This document shows positions 24,090 through 34,020 of a stretch of DNA of 64,000 nt, piece after piece. The notes beneath the pieces were generated by a model, which saw nothing but the letters and a program-made list of their open reading frames with translations, had not been told where the DNA came from and made no database searches. The position numbers and the translations under genes were made by a program. Location: NCBI GenBank assembly GCA_021773075.1, contig JAJFKT010000012.1, positions 248,001 to 312,000 of the forward strand, read 5' to 3'. The DNA comes from Woeseiaceae bacterium. Its GTDB lineage: Bacteria; Pseudomonadota; Gammaproteobacteria; Steroidobacterales; Woeseiaceae. The stretch's first letter is position 1. Each line of letters starts with the position of its first letter.

Positions 24090-24968
24090 ATGAACGAAGA
24101 CCTGCGCGTTGTATTCGAAAGTCGTAATCGGCAGAGCTGTGCCGATCGCGCGCTGGTTCTAACGTCGATACAAATTCCGCATCAACTCGTCGACGATGGT
24201 GCGTCTTGTGCGTTAGTCGTACCCGCTTCCGTGTCTGCAAGAGCGATGACAGAAATACAGCTCTACGATGAAGAAAATCCACCCATTCAACCGAAACCAG
24301 TACAACAAGTTGAGTATCAGAATGCGGTACCCGGCCTGGTCACTTACGTGTTGGTCATTTGCCTGGTTGCAGGTATGGCCGGCTATTCTTTTTTTCAAAG
24401 CAATTGGTTCACAGCGGGACGCGTCGACGGCGAGCTTATTCGCAACGGTGAATTGTGGCGTCTCTTTACAGCGCTGACACTGCACTCCGGTGTCAAGCAT
24501 TTGCTCAGTAACCTCGTCTTCGGCATCTTTTTCGGTCTGTTCGCCGGGCGACTGCTGGGGTCGGGCGTCGCCTGGCTTTCGATTGTCCTTGCCGCTGCCA
24601 CGGGAAATGCGCTGAACACCCTGTTACTCGAATCGACACATCGATCAATTGGTGCATCAACGGCCGTTTTCGCGGCACTGGGCATCATCGCAGGCTATGT
24701 CTGGTCCGGTAAGCTTATGGCGCAGGACCGCTGGTCAAATCGCTACGGACCCATCGTCGGTGGTTTGGCATTACTGATGTATACCGGAACCGGCGGCCAG
24801 AACACGGATGTTGGCGCGCACCTTCTCGGCTTTGTCTGCGGTTTCGGTGCCGGATTGCTGCTTATCCGCCTTGGCGATATCCCAAAAGACGCGAAAACCC
24901 AGTTGCTGGCCGGCGCTACAGCATTTGGGCTCATCGTCATCAGTTGGGTTGTTGCACTTGTAGTCTGA
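24090..24968 (+). CDS. DUF2007-like domain fused to rhomboid protease
   Basis: 292 residues. Residues 1-55 (RVVFESRNRQSCADRALVL...ALVVPASVSARAM) look like a DUF2007-type signal-transducing domain facing the cytoplasm. A linker and a membrane-embedded rhomboid core follow (85-292). Catalytic Ser190 is in GAST rather than the usual GASG; His244 is in VGAHLLGF. The HxxxN motif is H137-LLS-N141. The change of the second glycine to threonine next to the nucleophile is uncommon. The fusion suggests that the cytoplasmic domain senses a signal or docks a partner. Divergent from the SRPBCC gene. Confidence 0.85.
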   Translation: MNEDLRVVFESRNRQSCADRALVLTSIQIPHQLVDDGASCALVVPASVSARAMTEIQLYDEENPPIQPKPVQQVEYQNAVPGLVTYVLVICLVAGMAGYSFFQSNWFTAGRVDGELIRNGELWRLFTALTLHSGVKHLLSNLVFGIFFGLFAGRLLGSGVAWLSIVLAAATGNALNTLLLESTHRSIGASTAVFAALGIIAGYVWSGKLMAQDRWSNRYGPIVGGLALLMYTGTGGQNTDVGAHLLGFVCGFGAGLLLIRLGDIPKDAKTQLLAGATAFGLIVISWVVALVV

Positions 24969-25030
24969 TATCCGCGCGCAATCATGTAGAATTTTGGCTA
25001 TGGGGAAATTCGTAAGGCCCAGCAGCTAAG

Positions 25031-26149
25031 ATGAAAAAAGTTCTGCTGTTCCTGATCATCGTACTAACTATCATGGCGACCACGCTTCGTGTGCGTCATG
25101 GTGGCGGTATCGATTACCCAAATCTTACGAGTACGCCTGAGCTCAGTGCCGATGTTCTGGAAGAAGTTGTCGCGTATTCAGAACCCATCGGAAACGTCGC
25201 GGTTAGTAGCAGCGGTCGCGTTTTTTTTACTGTGCATCCGGAATCACGCCCGAGCGGCAACAAACTTCTGGAATTTGTGAACGGTGCGTCGGTTCCGTTT
25301 CCGTCACTGCAAAAGCAGGCCGAGTTATTCGATACTCCCCTTGGGCTCGTCATAGATCGCTACGATCGTCTTTGGGTTATTGATCATGGCAATCACGGCA
25401 TGCGTCCTCCTCATATCGTCGCCATTGATCTTGTCATCGGCGATGTCATTCGCAATCAGCATTTGGATAAAACAGTAGCGCCTGTCGGATCGATACTGCA
25501 GGACCTGCAGGTAAGCGCAGATGGGCGCACCATTATCATCGCCGACGCGAGTTTCTGGCGCAAGAGCCCGGCGCTCATCGTTTACGACATTGAGACAGGC
25601 GAGGCTCGACGCGTACTTGAGGATCATGAGTCGGTACGCGCTGAAAATTACAAAATCAGAACGCCAACCAAAGATATGGAGTTTCTTGGCGGAATAGTCG
25701 CGCTACGTGGCGGCGTCGACGGCATTGCGCTTGGACCCGAATGGCTCTACTACGGCGCTCTGAACGGCTCAGGCCTGTACCGTGTGCGACTTAAAGACCT
25801 CAGAGACACATCATTGCCCGCTTCGCAGCTGGCAAATCGAGTCGAACGCTACAGCGATAAACCGCTAAGCGATGGGCTGAGCGTTGATGTCGAGGGTGGC
25901 GTCTACATCACGGACGTGGAACACAACGCCATTTTTAGAGTTGATGCCAGTGAGGGCTTGTCGACTCTCCTCCAGTCGCGCAAGATCCGCTGGCCAGACG
26001 CGCTTTCATTCGGTCCGGACGGCTACCTTTATGTGGCAGACAGCGCGCTGCCCGAACTTATTCTGCAATCATCTGAGCACATTCAAAAACAAGGCCCGTA
26101 TCAAATATTCCGATTTCAGACGGGTGTGAATGGCGTTCCAGGGCAATAA
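25031..26149 (+). CDS. Exported MRJP/SMP-30-like beta-propeller protein
   Basis: 372 residues with one N-terminal hydrophobic segment (VLLFLIIVLTIMATTL), probably a signal anchor. The remainder is a six-bladed propeller of the major-royal-jelly/SMP-30 type. Recognisable strands include DRYDRLWVIDHGNHG, ADGRTIIIADASFWRKSPAL, GVDGIALGPEWLYYGALNG and LSDGLSVDVEGGVYITDVEHN. Bacterial MRJP proteins are sugar- or amine-binding or lactonase-like; no catalytic metal site can be assigned with confidence. It ends 12 bases before the MscS gene and is probably co-transcribed with it. Confidence 0.82.
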   Translation: MKKVLLFLIIVLTIMATTLRVRHGGGIDYPNLTSTPELSADVLEEVVAYSEPIGNVAVSSSGRVFFTVHPESRPSGNKLLEFVNGASVPFPSLQKQAELFDTPLGLVIDRYDRLWVIDHGNHGMRPPHIVAIDLVIGDVIRNQHLDKTVAPVGSILQDLQVSADGRTIIIADASFWRKSPALIVYDIETGEARRVLEDHESVRAENYKIRTPTKDMEFLGGIVALRGGVDGIALGPEWLYYGALNGSGLYRVRLKDLRDTSLPASQLANRVERYSDKPLSDGLSVDVEGGVYITDVEHNAIFRVDASEGLSTLLQSRKIRWPDALSFGPDGYLYVADSALPELILQSSEHIQKQGPYQIFRFQTGVNGVPGQ

Positions 26150-26161
26150 CCGAGAGAGAAA

Positions 26162-27022
26162 ATGGACGAAGACACAACAACAGCACTTACAGGATTTGAC
26201 TGGACGACAATACCGCAGCTTTTACAGGACAAGGGCGTAGATCTGGGCATGGAGTTTGGCCTCAAGCTTGTCACCGCATTAGCGATTTTTCTGATCGGAA
26301 AGTTTGCAATTCGATTGGTGGTCAGCGCGATACGCAAGGTCATGAACAAACAAAAGGTCGACAAAACGCTCGAAACCTTCATCTGCAACCTTGTGGGAAC
26401 ATCGCTTCTGGTCGTGGTCATTATCGCGGCGATTGGTGCGCTTGGGGTCGAAACGACATCCTTTATCGCGATCTTCGGTGCCGCTGGTCTTGCAATCGGT
26501 CTGGCCTTGCAGGGGTCGCTGTCAAATTTCGCCTCTGGCGTATTGATCGTCCTGTTCCGGCCCTATCGCGTTGGTGACTTCGTCGAAGCGGCTGGCATCG
26601 CAGGTTCGGTCGAGCAGGTTCAGATACTGACGACGATTTTAAAAACGGGCGACAACAAACAAATCATCGTTCCAAATAGTCAAATCATGGACAGCATAAT
26701 CACCAATTATTCTGCGAACGATACCCGCCGTGTCGATATGGTCATCGGCGTTAGTTATGACGATGATCTGGACAAGGTTCGCAAAACGATTGAAGAACTG
26801 CTCGCGGCTGAAGACAGAATTCTGCCGGAGCCAGCGCCAAAAATCGCGGTGTCTGAGCTGGGCGATAGCAGCGTCAACTTCATCGTCAGACCCTGGGTAA
26901 ACACCCCAGACTACTGGGGGGTCATGTTTGATCTGACCGAAGCAATCAAGAAACGTTTTGACAAGGAAGGCATTTCCTTCCCGTATCCGCAACAGGACGT
27001 GCACCTATACAAGCAGGCCTAA
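26162..27022 (+). CDS. Small-conductance mechanosensitive channel (MscS family)
   Basis: 286 residues, the length of the minimal MscS channel. Three membrane helices lie within residues 25-130. TM3 carries the conserved glycine/alanine pattern GAAGLAIGLALQGSLSNFASG, followed by the beta domain start FRPYRVGDFVEAAGIAGSVEQV and the phrase GDNKQIIVPNSQI. The C-terminal domain ends after FPYPQQDVHLYKQ. The channel opens under membrane tension and releases solutes during osmotic downshock. The sequence is a clear family member. Confidence 0.95.
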   Translation: MDEDTTTALTGFDWTTIPQLLQDKGVDLGMEFGLKLVTALAIFLIGKFAIRLVVSAIRKVMNKQKVDKTLETFICNLVGTSLLVVVIIAAIGALGVETTSFIAIFGAAGLAIGLALQGSLSNFASGVLIVLFRPYRVGDFVEAAGIAGSVEQVQILTTILKTGDNKQIIVPNSQIMDSIITNYSANDTRRVDMVIGVSYDDDLDKVRKTIEELLAAEDRILPEPAPKIAVSELGDSSVNFIVRPWVNTPDYWGVMFDLTEAIKKRFDKEGISFPYPQQDVHLYKQA

Positions 27023-27044
27023 AGTCGCTCAGTCCAGTTGGCGC

Positions 27045-27959
27045 TTAGTCCTCAACATCGGGTTCGACGAAACACCATTTCAGCTTTGGCACGCGCGCTT
27101 TGAGCTCACGTTCAAGCGCGTTGATGCTTGCCACCGCTTCTTGGATGTTCATTCCTGAGCGCATCTTGATCTTGGCCGCCAACATGGTGTCCGGACCGAA
27201 CTGCATCGTGATCGTATTGAAGCAAAACTCGATGCCTTCCTGATCAGCAATGACGGCGTCGATCGCTTCCTGAATTTCCGGATCAGCGGAGCGGCCGACC
27301 AGAAGAGATCGAATTCGCCACGCGACGAATACCGAGATGACGATCAGGATCACACCGATGCATATCGATCCCATTGCATCGTATACAGGATTGCCAGTCA
27401 TTTGCGCCACGACGAGGAATCCCAATGCGATCACCAGACCGAGTTGGGCGCCTATATCCTCTCCAAGCACGACGACCAGTTCAGAGTTTCGCGTGTGCTT
27501 AAGCCATTCCATAAAAGGCCGCTTGCCGCGTATCTTGCCAATTTCCCGGATCGCCCCGAGAAGGGAAAATCCCTCAAGAATAATAGCCAGGATCAGTACA
27601 ACGATAGCTATCCAAACCTGAGAAAGCGGCTCAGGGTGTTGCAACTTGTGCACGCCTTCGTAAATCGAGAACAGTCCGCCGAGACTGAATAGCAGGATTG
27701 CGACGATGAAACTCCAAAAATAGCTGAGTTTTCCATATCCGAGCGGGTGTTCGGCATCTGCGGGTTTCTGCGACTGTTTGAGTCCCAGAAAAAGCAGCAC
27801 CTGGTTTCCGGTATCCGCGTAGGAGTGAATCGCCTCGGCCAGCATACTGCCGGAACCTGTCACCCAGGCGGCCCAGGACTTCGCTATCGCAATACCAAAA
27901 TTCGCCATGAAAGCGTACATAATTGCTTTGGCTGTGGACTCGTGTGTGGATGAAACCAT
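27045..27959 (-). CDS. Cation diffusion facilitator transporter
   Basis: 304 residues from ATG 27959; the ORF-track start is a GTG 15 codons earlier. The N-terminal layout STHESTAKAIMYAFMANFGIAIAKSWAAW and the phrase GSMLAEAIHSYADTGNQ are typical. The HSYAD motif supplies a metal-site His and Asp in TM2; the matching TM5 site is in the region around YDAMGSICIGVIL. The C-terminal cytoplasmic domain (AIDAVIADQEGIEFCFNTIT) is the dimerising ferredoxin-like fold. The transporter exports divalent cations, probably zinc, iron or manganese, in exchange for protons. It converges on the MscS gene. Confidence 0.92.
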   Translation of the reverse strand: MVSSTHESTAKAIMYAFMANFGIAIAKSWAAWVTGSGSMLAEAIHSYADTGNQVLLFLGLKQSQKPADAEHPLGYGKLSYFWSFIVAILLFSLGGLFSIYEGVHKLQHPEPLSQVWIAIVVLILAIILEGFSLLGAIREIGKIRGKRPFMEWLKHTRNSELVVVLGEDIGAQLGLVIALGFLVVAQMTGNPVYDAMGSICIGVILIVISVFVAWRIRSLLVGRSADPEIQEAIDAVIADQEGIEFCFNTITMQFGPDTMLAAKIKMRSGMNIQEAVASINALERELKARVPKLKWCFVEPDVED

Positions 27960-28015
27960 AGGTAAACCAATCTCTTGCTCGTGCGATAGTGGAGTATACG
28001 GCACGGACTACTTAC

Positions 28016-28186
28016 ATGAATAACTCGAAAGTACTACTGACATTATGGCTCGCCGCTGGCTTTAGCGCTCGGGCCGCTGGCGGCGCGTTTATTGGTGCGC
28101 CTCGCTCGGGGCTGGATGCCGACCGGGATAAACAACGTGTCTTCAAGCGCTGCCTGCGTGGTCGAGGTTACAGGGTGCTCAACTAA
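28016..28186 (+). CDS. Small secreted protein, possible remnant
   Basis: 56 residues. ATG 28016 opens a signal-peptide-like segment (KVLLTLWLAAGFSARAAGG), then a short Gly/Ala stretch, then DKQRVFKRCLRGRGYRVLN. The ending resembles the C-terminal tail (CMxGRGYxV) of glycine-zipper outer-membrane proteins, but most of the zipper region is absent. It may be an internally deleted remnant or a truly short lipoprotein-like peptide. The ORF track starts it 9 codons earlier. The evidence is weak. Confidence 0.35.
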   Translation: MNNSKVLLTLWLAAGFSARAAGGAFIGAPRSGLDADRDKQRVFKRCLRGRGYRVLN

Positions 28187-28278
28187 AAGCGGCGCTCAAG
28201 AGGAAATTTGCCGGGCCAGCCGCTTGACCCTGGTAGCGCTCCAAAGTACTGTGCATTCATACAGTAGTGAGGACGCTC

Positions 28279-29343
28279 ATGGCAGCAACACATCACAAGG
28301 GTCGCGGTGCGATATCGGCACCTGAGGGTCGTTTCGCGACTCACAGCAGAGAAATCGACGCCGAGGAAGCCAATCTCAGAGCATCCACAGCACCTGAGAC
28401 GGTCCTTAAGGCCATGCAGGCCGGTCGTATTATCAGCAGTAACAACTCGCCTGACGTGCCGTTCGATCGCTCTATTAATCCTTATCAGGGCTGCGAACAC
28501 GGTTGCATCTACTGCTATGCCAGGCCGAGCCACAGTTATCTCGGCCTGTCTCCCGGACTGGACTTTGAAACCCGGATTTTCTACAAACCGAACGCGGCCA
28601 CTCGACTCCTCGAGGAATGGCAGAAGCCCGGTTACGAGTGCAAGCCAATCACGATTGGCGCAAATACAGACCCTTACCAGCCTGCCGAGAAATCGCTGCA
28701 AGTGACGCGGCAATTGCTAGAGCTTTTTGCCGAGTACCGACATCCGGTAAATATCATCACCAAGAGCCACCTTGTTTGCCGTGATCTCGATCTTCTGAGT
28801 GACTTGGCCAAAGACGGCCTTTGTTCGGTAGCCGTCAGTATCCCGACAATGGACGCCGCGCTGAAACGCATAATGGAACCTCGGGTACCCGCCGCAAAAT
28901 CGCGTTTGAACGCGATTCGAGAGTTGAGTGATTCTGGCGTTCCTGTCAGCCTGCTCGTTGCACCCGTGATACCCGCCGTCAATGACAGCGAGATTGAGTC
29001 AATACTTGAAGCGGCAGCGAGTGCCGGTGCCAATCAGGCGCGTTACATTTTTCTGCGGCTGCCACACGAACTGAAAGAACTTTTTGAGGAGTGGCTGAAT
29101 ACCCACTTCCAGGATCGAGCCGGGCATGTGATGAGCCTCATCAAGCAAGCTAACGCTGGAAAACGCTACGACCATGGTTTCGGCCACCGACAAACCGGGC
29201 GCGGCCCATACGCGGCCATGCTGGGCGCACGATTCAAAAAGGCCTGTAATCAGTTTGGTTTTGAATCCGAATCCTATCAACAAGCCCTTGATTGCAATCA
29301 ATTTTTGCACCCCGCACAAAGACAGTTGGGATTGGACTTCTAG
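28279..29343 (+). CDS. PA0069-family radical SAM protein
   Basis: 354 residues from ATG 28279 with GAGG six bases upstream; the GTG four codons earlier is the ORF-track start. KGRGAISAPEGRF is the typical PA0069 opening. The radical SAM [4Fe-4S] motif CEHGCIYCYAR provides Cys72, Cys76 and Cys79. GANTDPYQPAEK and ITKSHLVCRDLDLL belong to the SplB-like barrel. The family is widespread in proteobacteria and is distantly related to spore photoproduct lyase; its reaction is unknown. No obvious partner is encoded next to it. Confidence 0.93.
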   Translation: MAATHHKGRGAISAPEGRFATHSREIDAEEANLRASTAPETVLKAMQAGRIISSNNSPDVPFDRSINPYQGCEHGCIYCYARPSHSYLGLSPGLDFETRIFYKPNAATRLLEEWQKPGYECKPITIGANTDPYQPAEKSLQVTRQLLELFAEYRHPVNIITKSHLVCRDLDLLSDLAKDGLCSVAVSIPTMDAALKRIMEPRVPAAKSRLNAIRELSDSGVPVSLLVAPVIPAVNDSEIESILEAAASAGANQARYIFLRLPHELKELFEEWLNTHFQDRAGHVMSLIKQANAGKRYDHGFGHRQTGRGPYAAMLGARFKKACNQFGFESESYQQALDCNQFLHPAQRQLGLDF

Positions 29344-29490
29344 TTTTCGCAGGTGCGATTGCGCTACCTTCGCCGAGCACCAGTGGGTATAGTGGATTGC
29401 AGCCAAGCTGCCCTGAAATGAAGAACTATTGAGACCGGATTCGGTCTGAAACTAAAACGCTAATTGTCTGGAATCCTACCTCCCAACAGT

Positions 29491-31065
29491 ATGATTAAAA
29501 ATACAAGCCATGCCGCGCTCGCATTACTACTAATAACTCCCCTGGTTACTTTTGCACAGGAGGAGGAGCAAGTAGACGGTGATGTGATAGACGCTGAAGT
29601 CTTCGGCCCTGAATTTGTCGATCCCGGTGAGCAAATTGTACCGGTCGCGGGAGAGGCTGAGGATGAATCCACTCTGCCTGAGGAGGCGACGGTGTTGCCT
29701 CAAGAGGAAGCATTGCGCGGCGTCGAATATGATCCCGATGCCACTCCCGAGGAACGTCTTCTCGCAGAGTTCGATCGCTACAGAAGATTATTGCAGGAAA
29801 ATACGCTTGACGAAGCGGACTCCGCCGCGAAGAAAATAGTCGAATTGGCGATTCAGGTTTACGGGCCGAGATCGCGGGAAACGGCGAACGCGCTGAATAA
29901 CCTCGGCATCGTTCAACACGGCAGCGGACAGTATGATCCAGCCATTCAGAATTTCACATCATCCATCGAAATACTTGAGGCGGTCGAAAACCGGCTCCAC
30001 GGTACGCTGGTCAACCCCTTAAAAGGCCTCGGTGCAGCACAATTGGGCAACGGGCGACCTGATCAAGCCAAAAAGACCTTCACCCGCGCTGCGCACATCA
30101 CTCAAGTGAATGAAGGACCGCACAATCTGGGGCAGGTCGAGATTCTGGAATCAATTGCTGAAGTCCACATCCGCATGGGCAACAGCAAAGAAGCGCGCAA
30201 TACACTCGACCGAATTCACATCATCAACGTCAAGCATTTCGAGAAAAATCCCTTGGGGCTTTTGCCATCACTGATGAGTCGCGCGGAATGGCAACATCGT
30301 GCCGGCTATATCGCGGAAGAACGCGTAACCTACCGGCGTGCGATACGTATCATCGAGACCAGCTCTGGAAGGAGCAACCCTTTACTGGTCGAGCCGCTGC
30401 GACGACTGGGTCAGTCGTATTACTACGTCGACCTGGCTATGTCATCGCCAGTACAGCAGGGACTGATCTCCAGCGGCGAAATTCACCTGAAACGCGCAGC
30501 ACGCATTGCCGATAAGTCTGACGATATGGATTGGCGTGAACGCACCGCAGCGAAGCTCGCGTTGGCCGACTACTACACGTTTCGCGAATCACAGAATCGC
30601 TCCCGCAAGATCTACAAGGACGTTTGGGAAACCCTGTCTGTGAACGAGGAGATGATTGCAACAAGAGACCTATTGTTCAGAGATCCGCAGCCGTTGCGGG
30701 AAGACCCTTTGCCGATCCACGCCGGCGGACCACCGGCTGCCGGAACAACTCCGGGAGAGCTAAAGAAAGGTAGAATCATCGTTAATTATTCTGTCTTGGC
30801 AAGTGGCCGAGTAAGGACCGTCAATTCAGAAGCTATTCCGGCAGAGTTCTCCGATATGCAGCGCATGGTGCACCGCGAGATTCGCAATCGTGTGTATCGC
30901 CCCAGGATTGTCGATGGGGTCGCGGTTAAGGCGGAGGATTTAAGATACGAGCATATTTTTACCTATCTGCAGATCGACCTGGACTCCATACGCAATGCGA
31001 GAAAAGCGACTGATGCATCGACAGCAAAAGCTGACGATAAGCGGGGAACTGCTGAAAGTGAGTAA
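29491..31065 (+). CDS. Exported TPR protein with TonB-like C-terminus
   Basis: 524 residues from ATG 29491, chosen because a clear signal peptide follows ([19 protein letters not shown]). The mature N-terminus is very acidic. Tetratricopeptide-type helical pairs run from about 110 to 380 ([21 protein letters not shown] and [21 protein letters not shown] are recognisable units). The last 100 residues ([16 protein letters not shown]...[12 protein letters not shown]) resemble the TonB C-terminal fold seen in energy-transducer-like proteins. No transmembrane anchor apart from the signal peptide is present, so the TonB-like domain probably acts as a periplasmic adaptor rather than a true energy transducer. 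It ends just before msrA. Confidence 0.78.
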   Translation: MIKNTSHAALALLLITPLVTFAQEEEQVDGDVIDAEVFGPEFVDPGEQIVPVAGEAEDESTLPEEATVLPQEEALRGVEYDPDATPEERLLAEFDRYRRLLQENTLDEADSAAKKIVELAIQVYGPRSRETANALNNLGIVQHGSGQYDPAIQNFTSSIEILEAVENRLHGTLVNPLKGLGAAQLGNGRPDQAKKTFTRAAHITQVNEGPHNLGQVEILESIAEVHIRMGNSKEARNTLDRIHIINVKHFEKNPLGLLPSLMSRAEWQHRAGYIAEERVTYRRAIRIIETSSGRSNPLLVEPLRRLGQSYYYVDLAMSSPVQQGLISSGEIHLKRAARIADKSDDMDWRERTAAKLALADYYTFRESQNRSRKIYKDVWETLSVNEEMIATRDLLFRDPQPLREDPLPIHAGGPPAAGTTPGELKKGRIIVNYSVLASGRVRTVNSEAIPAEFSDMQRMVHREIRNRVYRPRIVDGVAVKAEDLRYEHIFTYLQIDLDSIRNARKATDASTAKADDKRGTAESE

Positions 31066-31072
31066 CGCTCCG

Positions 31073-31636
31073 ATGACTGTAGATCAGACCCACTTTGTAA
31101 ACGGTAACCCCTTGCAAGGACCATTCGCTGAGCACTTGCAACAAGCTGTCTTCGGACTGGGTTGTTTCTGGGGTGCAGAACGACGCTTTTGGCAAGCAGA
31201 TGGCGTTTTTTCAACGGCGGCGGGATACGCTGGTGGCGTAGATGAGAATCCGAGCTACAAGCAGGTCTGCGGCGGCGGTACCGGGCATGCCGAAGTGGTG
31301 CTGGTTATTTTCGACACGAAGAAAACCAGCTACGAAAGCCTATTGAACATTTTTTGGGAAAGCCATAATCCTACGCAGGGAATGCGGCAGGGAAATGATG
31401 TCGGTAGCCAGTATCGATCAGTAGTTTATACCAGCGATGATCATCAGGCCGATGCGGCCCGTCGGTCGGTCGCGGCGTACCAGTCCGAACTTAGCGCCGC
31501 TGGACTTGGCAAGATTACGACAGAAGTTGAACCTCTCTCGACTTTTTACTACGCCGAGGACTATCACCAGCAATACCTGGCCAAAAACCCGGGTGGCTAC
31601 TGCGGGCTCGGCGGCACCGGCGTATCTTGTGCCTAG
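31073..31636 (+). CDS. msrA: Peptide-methionine (S)-S-oxide reductase
   Basis: 187 residues from ATG 31073; the ORF-track start at 30995 would overlap the TPR gene by 71 bases and lacks a natural leader. A GTG at 31058 is another option. The catalytic Cys31 lies in [44 protein letters not shown] and [18 protein letters not shown] are all standard MsrA phrases, the last supplying a resolving cysteine. The enzyme reduces methionine-S-sulfoxide using thioredoxin. It lies between the TPR gene and folE. MsrP, a periplasmic counterpart, is encoded at 48.5 kb. Confidence 0.96.
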   Translation: MTVDQTHFVNGNPLQGPFAEHLQQAVFGLGCFWGAERRFWQADGVFSTAAGYAGGVDENPSYKQVCGGGTGHAEVVLVIFDTKKTSYESLLNIFWESHNPTQGMRQGNDVGSQYRSVVYTSDDHQADAARRSVAAYQSELSAAGLGKITTEVEPLSTFYYAEDYHQQYLAKNPGGYCGLGGTGVSCA

Positions 31637-31682
31637 ACGTTATTGCTAGCCAAAGACCCGCAACGCTCTGTAGTATTCACAC

Positions 31683-32288
31683 GTGGCCGCAAACAAGAAA
31701 AAACAACCCAAGCCTCGTAAGCCAAGCCGCAAACAAGCGGAAGATGCAATCCGCACGTTGTTGCTGTGGGCTGGAGAGGATACACGTCGAGAAGGATTGG
31801 TCGATACGCCGAAGCGTGTTGCTCGAGCCTACGAAGACTGGTTCAGCGGCTATGGGCAAAACCCTGTCGAATATCTTGAGCGGACATTCGAAGAGGTTGA
31901 AGGTTACGACGAGATGATTGTCTTACGCGACATTGCTTTTGAGTCCCATTGCGAACACCACATGGCGCCAATTATCGGTAAAGCACATGTCGGCTACCTG
32001 CCAAGGAATAAGGTTGTTGGTATTAGCAAACTCGCACGAGTAGTTGAAGCCTTTGCGCGTCGCTTTCAGGTTCAGGAAAAAATGACCGCGCAGATCGCTA
32101 ATTGTATTCAGGACGTTCTGCAACCTAAAGGCGTTGGCGTAGTGATCGAAGCCAAACATCAATGTATGACGACCCGCGGTATCCACAAGTCGGACGTTTC
32201 TATGGTAACCAGCCAGATGGTCGGCTCGTTTCGAAAGGACGCGAGAACCCGGGTTGAGTTCCTGCGCATGATCGACGCGAATCGCTAA
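31683..32288 (+). CDS. folE: GTP cyclohydrolase I
   Basis: 201 residues starting at a GTG, with a lysine-rich N-terminal extension before the conserved core. Zinc ligands Cys90 (ESHCEHH), His93 and Cys161 (KHQCMTTRG) are present. [19 protein letters not shown] and [13 protein letters not shown] form the GTP-binding region. The enzyme makes 7,8-dihydroneopterin triphosphate from GTP, the first step of folate and tetrahydropterin synthesis. It is convergent with the DUF885 gene. No other folate gene is adjacent. Confidence 0.97.
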   Translation: MAANKKKQPKPRKPSRKQAEDAIRTLLLWAGEDTRREGLVDTPKRVARAYEDWFSGYGQNPVEYLERTFEEVEGYDEMIVLRDIAFESHCEHHMAPIIGKAHVGYLPRNKVVGISKLARVVEAFARRFQVQEKMTAQIANCIQDVLQPKGVGVVIEAKHQCMTTRGIHKSDVSMVTSQMVGSFRKDARTRVEFLRMIDANR

Positions 32289-32292
32289 GCGC

Positions 32293-34020
32293 TTAGTGCG
32301 GCAACAGTGCTGCGTCGCCCAGATACTCGTCGCCCAGCATTTGCTCGCGGATCAACGGAATCGGCGGTGAACCGTAACTCAGGAACGTATCGTGAAACGT
32401 CCCCCAGGACTCCTGACCGCCACGTCCCTCTGTCCAGTCATCGCGTAGCTTGTTGATCATGAGTTTGCCCAGCGTGTAGTTGAGATAGCCAGGGTCGTAG
32501 GTACCGCGATAGGCCTGTTGGCTCGCATTTCCGAAATCTCGAAATGCCTTTTCTTCAAACATTGCCTGACTTTCTTCTACTGTCATACCTTCTGCATGCA
32601 AGCCAATTGCTGACAGGTAGCGAACATTGCGCAGCAGCGTTTTGAGCAGCTGGCCGATGCGAAATCTCGGATCGCCGTCACCGAGCCCTGCATCGACCAT
32701 CATCTGTTCGGTGTAGTGTGCCCAGCCTTCAACGAACGAGTAAGTATAGAAATGCTGGCCGACGTCGTTCTCTGTTCGGTTCGCGTGCAGGAACTGCAGG
32801 AAGTGCCCGGGCCAGACCTCATGTACCGAGGTACTTCGCAGCTCGTGCTCGCCCGGAATGTAGGCGAGCTGGTCTTCTTCTGACCAGCTGGGGTCCGGTG
32901 GTGCAATGGTGTATACGGATGGCAGTCCGGACTCAAACGGGCCCGGTATCTCGATATAGGCAGAATTATTGCGCTTATGCGGTGGCGCCTCGGCTACCAG
33001 TGCTTCCTCGGTGCCCGGAATGCTAGCCAAGCCGTTGTCTTCCACAAATTTCCGAAGATCCGGTAGCTGGCGTTGCGCGCCGGCGACTGCCCCGCCCGGT
33101 GGCTTTTCATTCTGAACCTTGAGGACGCAGTCCCCGGTGCTTTCTCCCGGTGCGAATTCTGCGCATGCGGCGTACAGCTGATTCAGATTTTGCTCGAGAT
33201 TCAGCTCGCCGGCTGCTTTAAGATCGGCCAGGCTAATGTCCACACCTTCGGTCGACTTCAACATCTTGAGAAAGAGCTTCTCCCCCAGCGCAAAGTCATC
33301 CGTCGCCGTGGCGCTCAGACCCTGAAGCCAGGCAGCTGCCTCGGCCGCTGCTTCTGCTGCGCTGGTATTCGCTGCGGTAAACTGGCGTTGCAGCTGCTCG
33401 TCCTCAACCGTTGCAAACAAACCGGGCACGGTATCTGACAGGTATTCCGCCATTCCCGAAAAAATGTTTGTTGCCGTCTTTATGTAGGGCGCTGGCAATG
33501 GTGGCTGCAGGTTCTTCTTCATGGTTTGCAGCATTGCGGGCATTTGCGATACGTAATTCGTATACGCAAGCATGCGATCCGCGAGCGGCGCATACTCTCG
33601 GTCGATATAGACATCGGCACTGATTGTGTACGCATATGAGACCGGGTTATTGATTGAAAATCCCGAATCACGAATCCAAAACAGCTCACCGTGTAGCGCC
33701 ATACAAAGGTAGTCGCGTTCGAAGGCCTCAATGCCCTCGAGGTCTTGATAAGAGCCTGCTTCTGCAAGGACTCCATCAATCCATTGAGCATAGGCTTCTT
33801 TCGCCGCAAGACTGACATCGGACATCTGCCCGTCGTACTCGTGCAGGCCCGCATAAACCGCGTTTTCGGGATTGTTCGCGTAGTAGGTCGTTATTGTTGT
33901 CGCGGCGAATTCTTCCCAGCTTGCTTTGTCCCGGATCTCCACTACCTGCTGCTCATCCGCCCCACCACAGGCGCTCAGAGCAGCGATCGCGATCGCCGCT
34001 AACGCGGCTATCTTCCTCAC
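32293..34020 (-). CDS. DUF885 lipoprotein, putative zinc peptidase
   Basis: 575 residues. Lipoprotein signal peptide with LSACGG near residue 18. The DUF885 hallmark HEVWPGHFLQ lies near residue 400, preceded by STSV and followed at distance by SFVEGWAHYTEQMM, which supplies the glutamate expected for a zinc site. DUF885 proteins are thought to be gluzincin-like metallopeptidases attached to the envelope; the substrate is unknown. The start overlaps the stop of the upstream M49-like lipoprotein gene by four bases, so both are made together. Together they look like a two-component peptide-degrading module on the cell surface or in the periplasm. Confidence 0.9.
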   Translation of the reverse strand: MRKIAALAAIAIAALSACGGADEQQVVEIRDKASWEEFAATTITTYYANNPENAVYAGLHEYDGQMSDVSLAAKEAYAQWIDGVLAEAGSYQDLEGIEAFERDYLCMALHGELFWIRDSGFSINNPVSYAYTISADVYIDREYAPLADRMLAYTNYVSQMPAMLQTMKKNLQPPLPAPYIKTATNIFSGMAEYLSDTVPGLFATVEDEQLQRQFTAANTSAAEAAAEAAAWLQGLSATATDDFALGEKLFLKMLKSTEGVDISLADLKAAGELNLEQNLNQLYAACAEFAPGESTGDCVLKVQNEKPPGGAVAGAQRQLPDLRKFVEDNGLASIPGTEEALVAEAPPHKRNNSAYIEIPGPFESGLPSVYTIAPPDPSWSEEDQLAYIPGEHELRSTSVHEVWPGHFLQFLHANRTENDVGQHFYTYSFVEGWAHYTEQMMVDAGLGDGDPRFRIGQLLKTLLRNVRYLSAIGLHAEGMTVEESQAMFEEKAFRDFGNASQQAYRGTYDPGYLNYTLGKLMINKLRDDWTEGRGGQESWGTFHDTFLSYGSPPIPLIREQMLGDEYLGDAALLPH

